Origin: Chryseobacterium paludis
GTDB lineage: Bacteria > Bacteroidota > Bacteroidia > Flavobacteriales > Weeksellaceae
Length of the DNA: 64,000 nt
Reading direction: 5' to 3'
Assembly (NCBI RefSeq): GCF_025403485.1
Contig: NZ_CP099966.1
Location: 1,922,001-1,986,000 of the forward strand
Shown here in pieces: positions 17,710-25,752 of this stretch. Positions within the stretch are counted from its first letter, which is position 1; every line of letters starts with the position of its first letter. The translations under genes and the position numbers were made by a program. Below the pieces are notes generated by a model. The model made no database searches. It was not told the DNA's origin and saw only the letters and a program-made list of their open reading frames with translations.

Positions 17710-18023
17710 GGATTGAAATATGATTCTGACAAAGGTAAGGAAAGGATTGAACTTTTAATTGTATTTTTCAACCACAAAAGGCATAAAAGCTTATAAACAC
17801 CTAAGTTATTTTAAATTTAATATGCTGTATAAGAAATACACTCAAGTTGTAAAAATCAAAGATTTTTTGTTAATGTCCAATCCATTTTTATCAAAGATAA
17901 AAATCCTTGCGCCCTAAAAAACATACGCACAATAAAAAAATTGTGTCCTGGCGTTTAACGAAAAATTTTATTTTGAGGTTTCTTCACCTTTGGTTCGCAA
18001 TGACTAGGCATCGTAGTAGTGTG
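17710..18023. repeat. intergenic region, probably a degenerate dispersed element
   Basis: No gene is seen. The text has the wording of intergenic repeats I associate with Chryseobacterium and relatives (AACCACAAAAGGCATAAAAG at about 17770, TTTTATCAAAGATAAAAATC at about 17885, CACCTTTGGTTCGCAATGAC at about 17985). Only one copy lies in this window, so its repeat nature is recalled knowledge, not something shown here. Confidence 0.35.
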
Positions 18024-20144
18024 TTAATTTAATTGTACCGTGAAGTCATCAGATAATGAAAGAACGCCTTCTGTTATGATATTAGGATGACTGCTGAAAC
18101 CTTTTAATTTTGAAGTTTTTCCTTTTAAAATAAGATCGAGAAGTTGTTTTTCAGACAGTTTTTTTCCAAAAATTTCAAATGGTATTTTAAACCCACAGTT
18201 CTTAAAATTAGAACATCCCACAGCTGTATTTCCTTTAAACAGATTATGTTCTTTACATTTCGGGCATTTTGTTTCCTCCCAGGATTGAAGTTCTTTTTTT
18301 ACAGCAGGCTCTCTTTTCTTTTTTTCCACGACTACCTCTTCTTCCTGTAAGGTGATCACCTTTCCTTTTCCGTCGACCACTTTTTTTGTCAATTCGGAAA
18401 CCATCTGAATCAACTCTTCTTTAAACTGATTGGCTTCATATTCCCCGCTTTCAATTTTACGAAGTTTTAATTCCCATTCTCCCGTTAACTCCGGGCTTTT
18501 AAGAAGCTCATCCTCGATAGTATCAATCAATTGAATTCCCGTTTGGGTAGCATACAGATTTTTTCTTTTCTTTTCAATATATTTTCTTTTGAAAAGAGTT
18601 TCTATAATATTCGCTCGTGTTGAAGGTCTTCCGATACCATTATTTTTCAACAATTCGCGAAGTTCTTCATCTTCGACTTGTTTTCCGGCAGTTTCCATAG
18701 CTCTTAGAAGCGTTGCTTCCGTATAAGGTTTTGGCGGCGAAGTCTTTCCCTGATGGATCATAGGATCGTGGGGGCCTGTTTCTCCAACAGTGAATTCAGG
18801 AATGGTCTGCTCTTCCTCTTTATCTTTTTCTTTATCAGTAGGTTCTTCTTTTGCATCTTTAGCATACACGGCTCTCCAGCCAGGTTCAAGAATCTGCCTT
18901 CCACTTGTTTTAAAAGGAATTGTTCCCACTTTTCCCTCTACCAAAGTGTTTGAAATTTTACATTCAGGATAAAAAACAGAAATAAAGCGTTTAGCAATAA
19001 GATCATAAACTAATTTTTCCTCTCTGCTTAAATTTTGTGAAGGTGGAACTTCAGTTGGAATGATCGCATGGTGATCGGTCACTTTTGCATCATCAAAAAC
19101 TGCTTTAGATTTTGGAATCGGCTGCTCTAATAATGGAGAAATAAGCTCCTGATAAAAATACATTTTCTTAAGAATACCTTCTATTTTCGGATAAAGGCTT
19201 TCCGATAAGTAGGTAGTATCCACACGAGGATACGTCACATGTTTTTTCTCGTAAAGACTTTGAATATATTTTAGGGTGCTATCTGCAGAATACCCATATT
19301 TTTTATTGGCTTCCACTTGAAGTCCTGTCAAATCGAAAAGTCGTGGATTCTTCTCTTTTCCTTCTTTAATCTCAAAAGAAACGATCTCAAAAGGATTAAC
19401 TTTAAGATACTCCAGACCTTTTTCAGCACGGTCTAACGTTTTTAATCTATCGATCGCCGCATTGAAAATAACATCACGGTATTTGGTTTTTAGTTCCCAG
19501 TATTCTTCGGTGTTAAAACTGTCGATTTCTTTCTGACGCTGAACCAACATTGCCAAAGTTGGTGTCTGCACTCTTCCTATGGAAAGAACAACTTTATTGT
19601 TGCCAAATTTCTTGGTAAAAAGTCGGGTTGCATTGATTCCCAATAACCAATCCCCTATTGCTCTTGCATTTCCTGCTAAATAAAGATTCTTATAGTCATC
19701 AGCAGGTTTTAATTTTTCAAAACCTTCTTTAATAGCTTCTTCGGTAAGCGACGAAATCCATAAACGTTGAATGGGCTTATTGCATTTAGCCTTCTGTAAT
19801 ACCCAACGCTGGATTAATTCTCCTTCCTGCCCGGCATCACCGCAGTTAATCACCTCATCACATTCTTCAACCAGCCTTTCTATTACTTTAAACTGATTTT
19901 CAACCCCTTTATTGGGGATTAGTTTTATCCCAAATTGACTAGGGATAATGGGTAATAAAAACAGATTCCAGGATTTGAATTGTGGTCCATAATCATGGGG
20001 CTCCTTAAGGGTACAAAGATGTCCGAATGTCCATGTTACACAATAGCCGTTTCCTTCCATATAGCCTTGTTTAGGTGTGGTAGCACCTAATACTTTGGCA
20101 ATATCTCTGGCAACACTGGGTTTCTCGGCAATACAAAGCTTCAT
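18024..20144 (-). CDS. topB: type IA DNA topoisomerase III (TopB)
   Basis: 706 aa. TOPRIM domain at the N-terminus (KLCIAEKPSVARDIA, then NCGDAGQEGELI at 100-111). The catalytic Tyr is in HVTYPRVDTTYLS (Tyr about 305). A helical body ends in a single zinc-ribbon at about 624-648 (CPKCKEHNLF...GCSNFKNCGF). It relaxes or decatenates DNA by single-strand passage. The TOPRIM motif reads DAGQEGE rather than the common DxDxEGE, which I believe is normal in Bacteroidota TopB. There are no conjugative-element genes around it, so it looks chromosomal. It is divergent from the histidine kinase gene. Confidence 0.93.
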   Translation of the reverse strand: MKLCIAEKPSVARDIAKVLGATTPKQGYMEGNGYCVTWTFGHLCTLKEPHDYGPQFKSWNLFLLPIIPSQFGIKLIPNKGVENQFKVIERLVEECDEVINCGDAGQEGELIQRWVLQKAKCNKPIQRLWISSLTEEAIKEGFEKLKPADDYKNLYLAGNARAIGDWLLGINATRLFTKKFGNNKVVLSIGRVQTPTLAMLVQRQKEIDSFNTEEYWELKTKYRDVIFNAAIDRLKTLDRAEKGLEYLKVNPFEIVSFEIKEGKEKNPRLFDLTGLQVEANKKYGYSADSTLKYIQSLYEKKHVTYPRVDTTYLSESLYPKIEGILKKMYFYQELISPLLEQPIPKSKAVFDDAKVTDHHAIIPTEVPPSQNLSREEKLVYDLIAKRFISVFYPECKISNTLVEGKVGTIPFKTSGRQILEPGWRAVYAKDAKEEPTDKEKDKEEEQTIPEFTVGETGPHDPMIHQGKTSPPKPYTEATLLRAMETAGKQVEDEELRELLKNNGIGRPSTRANIIETLFKRKYIEKKRKNLYATQTGIQLIDTIEDELLKSPELTGEWELKLRKIESGEYEANQFKEELIQMVSELTKKVVDGKGKVITLQEEEVVVEKKKREPAVKKELQSWEETKCPKCKEHNLFKGNTAVGCSNFKNCGFKIPFEIFGKKLSEKQLLDLILKGKTSKLKGFSSHPNIITEGVLSLSDDFTVQLN

Positions 20145-20327
20145 GAATATTCGGGATTATTGAAAGGGCTGCAAAATTCGGGATTTTTTTTGGATTTTCC
20201 GGAAAAAGTTATGAGCGGAGTTTATTGAAAAGAAAGTAAGCCTTGACAAATAAAGATTCATAATCATTTTATCATAAGGATAATGTACCTGATCAATTTG
20301 TATCTAAATATTGTCAATTAAATTTTG

Positions 20328-20335
20328 TAGTTTTG
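20328..20335 (+). promoter_or_regulatory. -7 box upstream of the LytS-type kinase gene
   Basis: TAGTTTTG fits TAnnTTTG and ends 15 nt before the ATG at 20351. A TTG at 20311 is too close (14 nt) for the usual spacing, so this is tentative. The box also explains why an upstream in-frame TTG (20333) is not used as the start. Confidence 0.35.
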
Positions 20336-20350
20336 GTTAAGAAGTTTTTT

Positions 20351-21430
20351 ATGGATCTTTTACAAGATAAAAATGACAGCTTCACTCACAGTGAGATTGG
20401 TAAACAGGCATTTTGGTATGACTTCATTGTCTCCTTAAAATATCGCTGGCATAGGCGCATAGCTTTGCTTCTTCTTTTTGGACTTCTATTCCTTACTTCA
20501 AAAGAGAAAGAATATATTGGATCCTTGGATATCTATTTAAATATAGCCTTTGTTCTTTATCTTTTAATTTTAATTTACCTGAATGTCTATGTTCTGATCC
20601 CAAAACTATTAACCAAAAGTAAAATATTCCTATACATTCTCAGTCTCATTGCACTGGCTGTTTTTACTTTCACTTTAGTGATGATTTTTGATCAGGTATT
20701 TTATGAATATAGGATTACAAAGAATGGGAAAACAACCTTCTCTTTTGTGAGTCTTCTTCATTTTACTCTTTCTTTTAATATTATACTTGCCTCTACTACA
20801 GCCATAAAACTCTTTCAAAATTGGCTGAGGACCCGGGAGAATTTTTATAAAATGCGGGAAATTAATTTTCAAAATGAACTGGCTCTTCTAAAGAATCAGA
20901 TTTCTCCCCACTTCTTATTTAATACCCTAAATAACGCCAATATCTTAATTGAAGATGATCCAAAGCTGGCCTCATCATTAATTTTAAATCTTTCTGAGTT
21001 ACTTCGGTATCAGATTTATGACTGTTCCGAAGAATCTATTATCCTAAGTTCGGATATCCACTTTTTTGAAAACTTCCTTTTTATAGAATCTTCGCGAAGG
21101 GATGACTTTGAGTATGAAATTTTGGTAACCGGAGAAAAACATGATATTTTAATTCCCCCATTACTTTTTATTCCTTTTATAGAAAATGCTGTAAAACACA
21201 ACAACAGTTATCAAAAGGCGTTTATAAAAGTTCATTTTCATTTAGAAAACAATATTTTGCATTTTACCTGTGTGAACTCTAAAAGATCTGATGAATCAAC
21301 TGTATATAAAGGAGGAATAGGACTTACTAATATCAAAAAAAGACTTGATCTACTTTATCCTGGTAAGCATCAACTTATTATTGACAATAAACCTTCATCA
21401 TTTTTTGTAGATTTAATTTTAGAACTATGA
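20351..21430 (+). CDS. LytS/YehU-type sensor histidine kinase
   Basis: 359 aa from the ATG at 20351 (MDLLQDKNDSF). Four hydrophobic helices occupy about residues 35-160. A short cytoplasmic linker leads to the His_kinase domain with QISPHFLFNTLNN (phospho-His about 187). The ATPase domain has PPLLFIPFIENAVKHN and GGIGLTNIKKRLDLLYPG. This is the membrane kinase type that pairs with LytTR regulators. Its stop overlaps the regulator start by 4 bp. The signal is unknown. Confidence 0.92.
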   Translation: MDLLQDKNDSFTHSEIGKQAFWYDFIVSLKYRWHRRIALLLLFGLLFLTSKEKEYIGSLDIYLNIAFVLYLLILIYLNVYVLIPKLLTKSKIFLYILSLIALAVFTFTLVMIFDQVFYEYRITKNGKTTFSFVSLLHFTLSFNIILASTTAIKLFQNWLRTRENFYKMREINFQNELALLKNQISPHFLFNTLNNANILIEDDPKLASSLILNLSELLRYQIYDCSEESIILSSDIHFFENFLFIESSRRDDFEYEILVTGEKHDILIPPLLFIPFIENAVKHNNSYQKAFIKVHFHLENNILHFTCVNSKRSDESTVYKGGIGLTNIKKRLDLLYPGKHQLIIDNKPSSFFVDLILEL

Positions 21431-22137
21431 ACTGTATAATTATCGACGATGAACCTATTGCAAGGCAGGGAATGTCAAAATTCATTAATAAAGTCCCTGA
21501 GCTCATCCTTAAAGGTATCTTTAAAAATACTGATGAAGCTAAATCATTTTTGGATGCTCACGATGTTAATCTCATTTTCTTAGATATACAAATGCCTGGT
21601 ATTAATGGAGTTGAATTTGCCAAAACACTTTCTAAAAACACTCTGGTGATCTTTACCACAGCACATATTAAGTATGCTTTAGATAGTTATGAAGTAGATG
21701 CTATTGATTATCTGGTAAAGCCAATCCGTGAAGAACGTTTTTTTAAAGCTGTAAATAAAGCTTTGGAGTATAATTATTTTTTATCAGACTCTTATGAAAA
21801 GGGGCAATACAAAGCTTCCGGAGAAAATAGTATCCTGATACGGGCAGACCGACGGGATTACAAAATTCTTTTTGGTGATATTCTTTATATCGAAGGGATG
21901 AAAGACTATGTAATTATAAATCTTGGTTCAGGAAAACTTATTACCGCGATGAATCTTAAGACAGCACTTTCTAAAATTCCAGAAAATTTATTTGTGCGGA
22001 TCAGTAAATCCTATATCGTTAATGTTTCACATATTACAGCAGTAGCCAACCATGCTGTATTTATTAACGATATAGAATTACCTCTTGGAATAAGCTATAG
22101 AAAATATTTTATGGAATTTTATAAGGGAAAATCCTGA
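21427..22137 (+). CDS. LytTR-family response regulator
   Basis: 236 aa. Receiver domain with acidic pocket D7/D8, phosphoacceptor D53 in FLDIQMPG, and the switch Lys in DYLVKP (about 98). The LytTR DNA-binding domain occupies about 130-236 (YIEGMKDYVIINL, then FVRISKSYIVNVSHI). It is translationally coupled to the kinase through an ATGA overlap. The targets are unknown; LytTR proteins bind pairs of short repeats upstream of regulated genes. It is convergent with sterol desaturase copy 2, 25 bp away. Confidence 0.93.
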   Translation: MNCIIIDDEPIARQGMSKFINKVPELILKGIFKNTDEAKSFLDAHDVNLIFLDIQMPGINGVEFAKTLSKNTLVIFTTAHIKYALDSYEVDAIDYLVKPIREERFFKAVNKALEYNYFLSDSYEKGQYKASGENSILIRADRRDYKILFGDILYIEGMKDYVIINLGSGKLITAMNLKTALSKIPENLFVRISKSYIVNVSHITAVANHAVFINDIELPLGISYRKYFMEFYKGKS

Positions 22138-22162
22138 TTTTTACAGCTCAATTCATAAGTGA

Positions 22163-23089
22163 TCAGAATATGATATATTCTTTTTGTTTTTCCCGATATT
22201 CTTTTTGATATTGTTTCACCGTTTTTCCTGTACCATCGTGTCTCCATCCCGGTGGATAAAAGAGATATTTTACACGATTCTTAAAAGAAATTCCAGGCTG
22301 AGTAATATCTTTTCCTATTCTTCTCCATTCATAAAAAAGGACGGTTCGGGGATCTTTAGATTTTATTTTCGGATATATTCCATACTTAACAGGTACTTCA
22401 GGATCTTCTTTTTCAAATGTTCCAAAAATCTTATCCCAGATGATCAACCCCATTCCCATATTACGATCCAGATATTTGATATTACACGCATGGTGAACGC
22501 GATGATGAGAAGGTGTAACCAAAATATATTCTAAAAACCCCATACTCTTAATCGTCTGGGTATGAATAAACGTACCATAGATCTGGATTAAAGAATAAGC
22601 CAGCATCACATGCCATGGATTGAATCCTAAAAATGCTAAGGGAGAAAAAAACATATACCTGTACAAAGGCTGAAATACCGGACTTCTAAAACCTGTAGTA
22701 ATATTAAAATAATCCGAGTTATGATGTGTTATATGTACCGCCCAAAAGACACGGGAATGATGGTCTACATAATGATGAACATAATACGCAAAATCCTGGG
22801 CAAGAAAAACTGCAATCCAGTACCATATTCCAAATTCCCAATCGAAAATCCGATGCTCATAAAAGAATAGCATAACAAACATTGAAAAGCCTTTCATTAT
22901 GATATCCAACCCATAGTTTAACAGAGCAAAAAAGACATTAGTAGCGACGTCTTTGGTTTCGTAAAGCTTTTCTTTATTGAAATGGCTATAACCCATTTCA
23001 ATAAAAATAACTACAATAAAGACAGGAACGGTCCATTGCCAAATAACTTCCTGTCCATGGTCTCCAAAAGTTTTATTAAAATCAAACAT
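22163..23089 (-). CDS. sterol desaturase/fatty acid hydroxylase family membrane protein (copy 2)
   Basis: 308 aa, collinear with and very similar to copy 1 at 3234-4157 over its whole length. It has the same His clusters (HHYVDHH near 104-109, HITHHN, SHHRVHH near 192-198) and the same C-terminal WRHDGTGKTV. The two differ mainly in the first 30 and last 15 residues. The family places hydroxyl groups or double bonds in lipid chains. Two retained copies in one 20-kb stretch suggest different substrates or expression conditions. The neighbouring LytTR system is convergent and may be unrelated. Confidence 0.88.
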   Translation of the reverse strand: MFDFNKTFGDHGQEVIWQWTVPVFIVVIFIEMGYSHFNKEKLYETKDVATNVFFALLNYGLDIIMKGFSMFVMLFFYEHRIFDWEFGIWYWIAVFLAQDFAYYVHHYVDHHSRVFWAVHITHHNSDYFNITTGFRSPVFQPLYRYMFFSPLAFLGFNPWHVMLAYSLIQIYGTFIHTQTIKSMGFLEYILVTPSHHRVHHACNIKYLDRNMGMGLIIWDKIFGTFEKEDPEVPVKYGIYPKIKSKDPRTVLFYEWRRIGKDITQPGISFKNRVKYLFYPPGWRHDGTGKTVKQYQKEYREKQKEYIIF

Positions 23090-23197
23090 TTTTTTCTGCG
23101 AAGCTATAGAGTATGAACATTGGAAGTTTTTTTTTTAGATGAAAGTCACTTTTTTTTATACATCTAATATACTTACAATCACCTTAATAATTGATAC

Positions 23198-23234
23198 AAA
23201 AAAAAATAAAAATGTACTATTTTTATTTTTTTTT
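23198..23234 (-). terminator. A/T-only hairpin downstream of the GNAT gene
   Basis: A perfect 16-bp inverted repeat made only of A and T (23198-23213 and 23219-23234) around GTACT, 18 bp after the GNAT stop. The strand-symmetric T-run fits a terminator, although the stem has no G/C pairs. Confidence 0.55.
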
Positions 23235-23251
23235 GCAGGTCATTCTCCTTT

Positions 23252-23545
23252 TTAATCTTTCAACCATACATCATTATATTCCTCAGGATGACGTTTGAAC
23301 TGAGCAAAAACATAAGGACATAAAGGAACTATTTTAAGATCATTTTCTCGTGCATAAGAAACAAGTCTTTCCAGTAGTATTTTCGCAAAACCTTTTCCTT
23401 CGTGCTCAGGATTTACTTCTGTATGATAAACAGTTAATTTTTGTCCAATCACCGAAATATCCATTTTCCCCACTTTTTGATCATCAGAAAATAACTGAAC
23501 TTCTCCTCTATTGTGCGTATTGATAACAACTTCTGTTCTTTCCAT
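23252..23545 (-). CDS. GCN5-related N-acetyltransferase, short YidJ-like type
   Basis: 97 aa, the small GNAT variety. EVNPEHEGKGFAKILLERLV (about 45-64) is the acetyl-CoA pyrophosphate loop. The C-terminal VPLCPYVFAQFKRHPEE is diagnostic of the short YidJ/CG family. Its substrate is unknown. Cytoplasmic, monocistronic, with an A/T hairpin downstream. Confidence 0.9.
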   Translation of the reverse strand: MERTEVVINTHNRGEVQLFSDDQKVGKMDISVIGQKLTVYHTEVNPEHEGKGFAKILLERLVSYARENDLKIVPLCPYVFAQFKRHPEEYNDVWLKD

Positions 23546-23679
23546 TTTTATTTTTTTTAAACTAATTTTTAATAAAATAAAGATATCATGTTTAACAACA
23601 ACAATAAATATCCTATGATAATTTCTACCTCTTGCTTTTTACCAGTTTTTCAAAGCCTTATCAATCTTATACAATAACA

Positions 23680-23712
23680 AATCCCTTTTAAACTTTAAGT
23701 TTAAAAGGGATT
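23680..23712 (-). terminator. hairpin ending the large-protein gene block
   Basis: AATCCCTTTTAAACTT (23680-23695) and its exact reverse complement (23697-23712) flank a single base. It lies 39 bp beyond the stop of the last gene of the block, and nothing on the plus strand reads into it. The U-tract on the minus strand is short. Confidence 0.7.
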
Positions 23713-23750
23713 ATCTTTTGAATTTCTAATACATTATATTAGAATCAAGA

Positions 23751-24287
23751 TTACAATTGTGGAGTATTGATTACGATAAGTTCCAAATCTCCTTCTTTTA
23801 AAAGTGTTCCGTTACCTACTCGCATTGAGTCTACTTTGAAACTTGAATAATAGATATTTGGTAATTTAAACCAAAGATAAATATGAGAATCTGTACCAAC
23901 ATATTGACCAGCTATAATAGCTGTGCTTGCAGCCACATAAGTCTTATTGTTCATCAATGCTCCGGAGGGCTGGTAACAATATCCTACCCAGGTTACATCA
24001 ATAATGTCACCATTCTGATAATTATACCCGGATGCCCGGATGTGAAACATCTTACTATCCGTATTTGTTCTATAAGGCATTTTCACATGGAAAATCTTAT
24101 CGGTATTGTACTCGGTAGTAAAAAACTTAAGAATTCCTTCTCTTGTACTTCCTACATCTTCTGATCTTACAAATTCAGGATTATCGAGATGTACATAGCT
24201 GTCAAGAAGATCTCCAAACTGCTCTTCTGTAGGCCTTCTACCAGCCTGAAAATATTCTTTTAATCGTGTAATTATTTTTTTTGCCAT
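23751..24287 (-). CDS. short tail-fibre-locus protein with shared N-terminal module
   Basis: 178 aa, no signal peptide. Residues 1-40 (MAKKIITRLKEYFQAGRRPT, then EEQFGDLLDSYVHLDN) are clearly homologous to the N-termini of the next two upstream genes. The rest is one beta-rich domain (about 50-178) with many aromatic and polar strands, perhaps a jelly roll. It lacks the GNVGIGT repeats and the C-terminal helical tail of its neighbours. No known function. It begins 5 bp after the stop of the 485-aa gene, so it is the last gene of a tight operon. Possibly a stand-alone receptor-binding head, which is inference. Confidence 0.75.
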   Translation of the reverse strand: MAKKIITRLKEYFQAGRRPTEEQFGDLLDSYVHLDNPEFVRSEDVGSTREGILKFFTTEYNTDKIFHVKMPYRTNTDSKMFHIRASGYNYQNGDIIDVTWVGYCYQPSGALMNNKTYVAASTAIIAGQYVGTDSHIYLWFKLPNIYYSSFKVDSMRVGNGTLLKEGDLELIVINTPQL

Positions 24288-24292
24288 GATGA

Positions 24293-25750
24293 CTAATTGA
24301 TTAGAGTTTTTAATTGTTCTATTTCTTTATTTTGAGAAATCATGTAAAGCGTAAGTTCTTCAATTTTTTGAAGTAGCTTCATCTGAAAGTCCCCAATTTT
24401 AACACCATCTTTGATCATTGTTTCACCGGATGGAATTTCCGGCAGATGTTTATTTTCTTTAATATAAGATTCCAATTCTTGTAAATCAGGCATGTGGTAA
24501 TCAGTTCTGATTGGAGAATAATTATCATAATACTTCTGAAAAACATAATCTGCTGGAACATTCATATCAACAATAACATCTTCAGCATGAATTTTTCCTT
24601 TTACAGTAAGTTTCTGATCAGGATTCATTGTTCCTATTCCTACGTTTCCAGCATCTCTATTTAGGATGACATTATTTCCAAGTGGATTAATATGAAGTGG
24701 GGTTGATGCATGACTCTGTATCCAAGTATATTGTCCACTACATCCGAATCTCAAATTTACCTGAGATACATCTCCTAGTATTAAAGTTCCTTCCTGATCC
24801 GGATCACTCAATTCTGAAACAACATTCATTTTTCCATAAGGATTCATTGTTCCTATTCCTATATTCCCCTTAGGATGTACACATAGTCTTACAGCAGCAT
24901 TGGTAACAAAATTAATTGCTCCAAAAGTATCACTCAACCCATTATTTACAATATTAAAATCACTATAGGTACCATATCTGAACCCTGAACCGGTATATCC
25001 AGAATTGACTTCCAAATCAGCACTTGAATGATATTTGATGGTTAACTTATTACTTCCACCTGCAGCTTCATTTCTATCAAATAAACCTGAAATGTAATTA
25101 TTGTCGCCCTGCCCAACTGGAGCTTTCACATGGAGCTTTGTTTCAGGCAATGATGTTCCTATTCCCAAATTATCATTATAATGGATATAATGTGTTCTCT
25201 GCCCTATAAGAGTATTAGTGTAGATATTAGAAAGTTTCACCTCACTAAAATCCTGTGTATCGAAAGGGCAATGATAAGTAATTCTGATATCATATATATT
25301 CCCTGAATGATGAGTGTGATAAATAGTTATTTTATATTGATTAATATTAGCATCCCAGACTATATCTCCAATATAAATATGATTAATAATAGGACCTCCC
25401 GCCTCCACTATTCTTGAGGTAGGCGTATACCACACTGCATTATCCGGATTAGATCCCACCTGAAACAGTTTTTTGATATTTCCGACCGTATTCGTGTACA
25501 TCCATGTTCCCACAATTTCTATTTCAAGAGACCCTGACATTCCTCTGTTTCCCAAAAGAATATCCACAGCCTGATCAAATACATCGTTAGGAAAGTCAAC
25601 ATCTAGTCTTTTTTTTATGTAATTCTTAGGAAACAGTTGTGAATCTTCCAAATTGGCAAAGCTATCCATTACGTCACCAAATTGTGCTTCTGTAGGTCTC
25701 TTCCCTGATTTAAAATATTCTTTTAATTCTGTTATTGTCTTTTTTGCCAT
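24293..25750 (-). CDS. tail-fibre-like protein with GxxGIGT repeats and C-terminal coiled tail
   Basis: 485 aa, no signal peptide. The order is: shared module (1-40); a beta domain (about 50-190); three turns of the tail-fibre phrase (NLGIGTSLPETKLHV, NIGIGTMNPYGKMNV, NVGIGTMNPDQKLTV); then the Bacteroidota tail segment LPEIPSGETMIKDGVKIGD, followed by a heptad-like LLQKIEELTLYMI coiled coil. Such architecture occurs in trimeric fibres and adhesins, where the C-terminal part guides trimerisation. It is separated by 2 bp from the gene upstream and 5 bp from the one downstream. No phage structural genes are near, so I call it fibre-like without assigning a particle. Confidence 0.8.
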   Translation of the reverse strand: MAKKTITELKEYFKSGKRPTEAQFGDVMDSFANLEDSQLFPKNYIKKRLDVDFPNDVFDQAVDILLGNRGMSGSLEIEIVGTWMYTNTVGNIKKLFQVGSNPDNAVWYTPTSRIVEAGGPIINHIYIGDIVWDANINQYKITIYHTHHSGNIYDIRITYHCPFDTQDFSEVKLSNIYTNTLIGQRTHYIHYNDNLGIGTSLPETKLHVKAPVGQGDNNYISGLFDRNEAAGGSNKLTIKYHSSADLEVNSGYTGSGFRYGTYSDFNIVNNGLSDTFGAINFVTNAAVRLCVHPKGNIGIGTMNPYGKMNVVSELSDPDQEGTLILGDVSQVNLRFGCSGQYTWIQSHASTPLHINPLGNNVILNRDAGNVGIGTMNPDQKLTVKGKIHAEDVIVDMNVPADYVFQKYYDNYSPIRTDYHMPDLQELESYIKENKHLPEIPSGETMIKDGVKIGDFQMKLLQKIEELTLYMISQNKEIEQLKTLIN

Positions 25751-25752
25751 GA

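Noticed and set aside
20333..20350. Upstream TTG start for the LytS-type kinase
   Set aside because: It lies in the likely -7 box; the ATG at 20351 is a better start.
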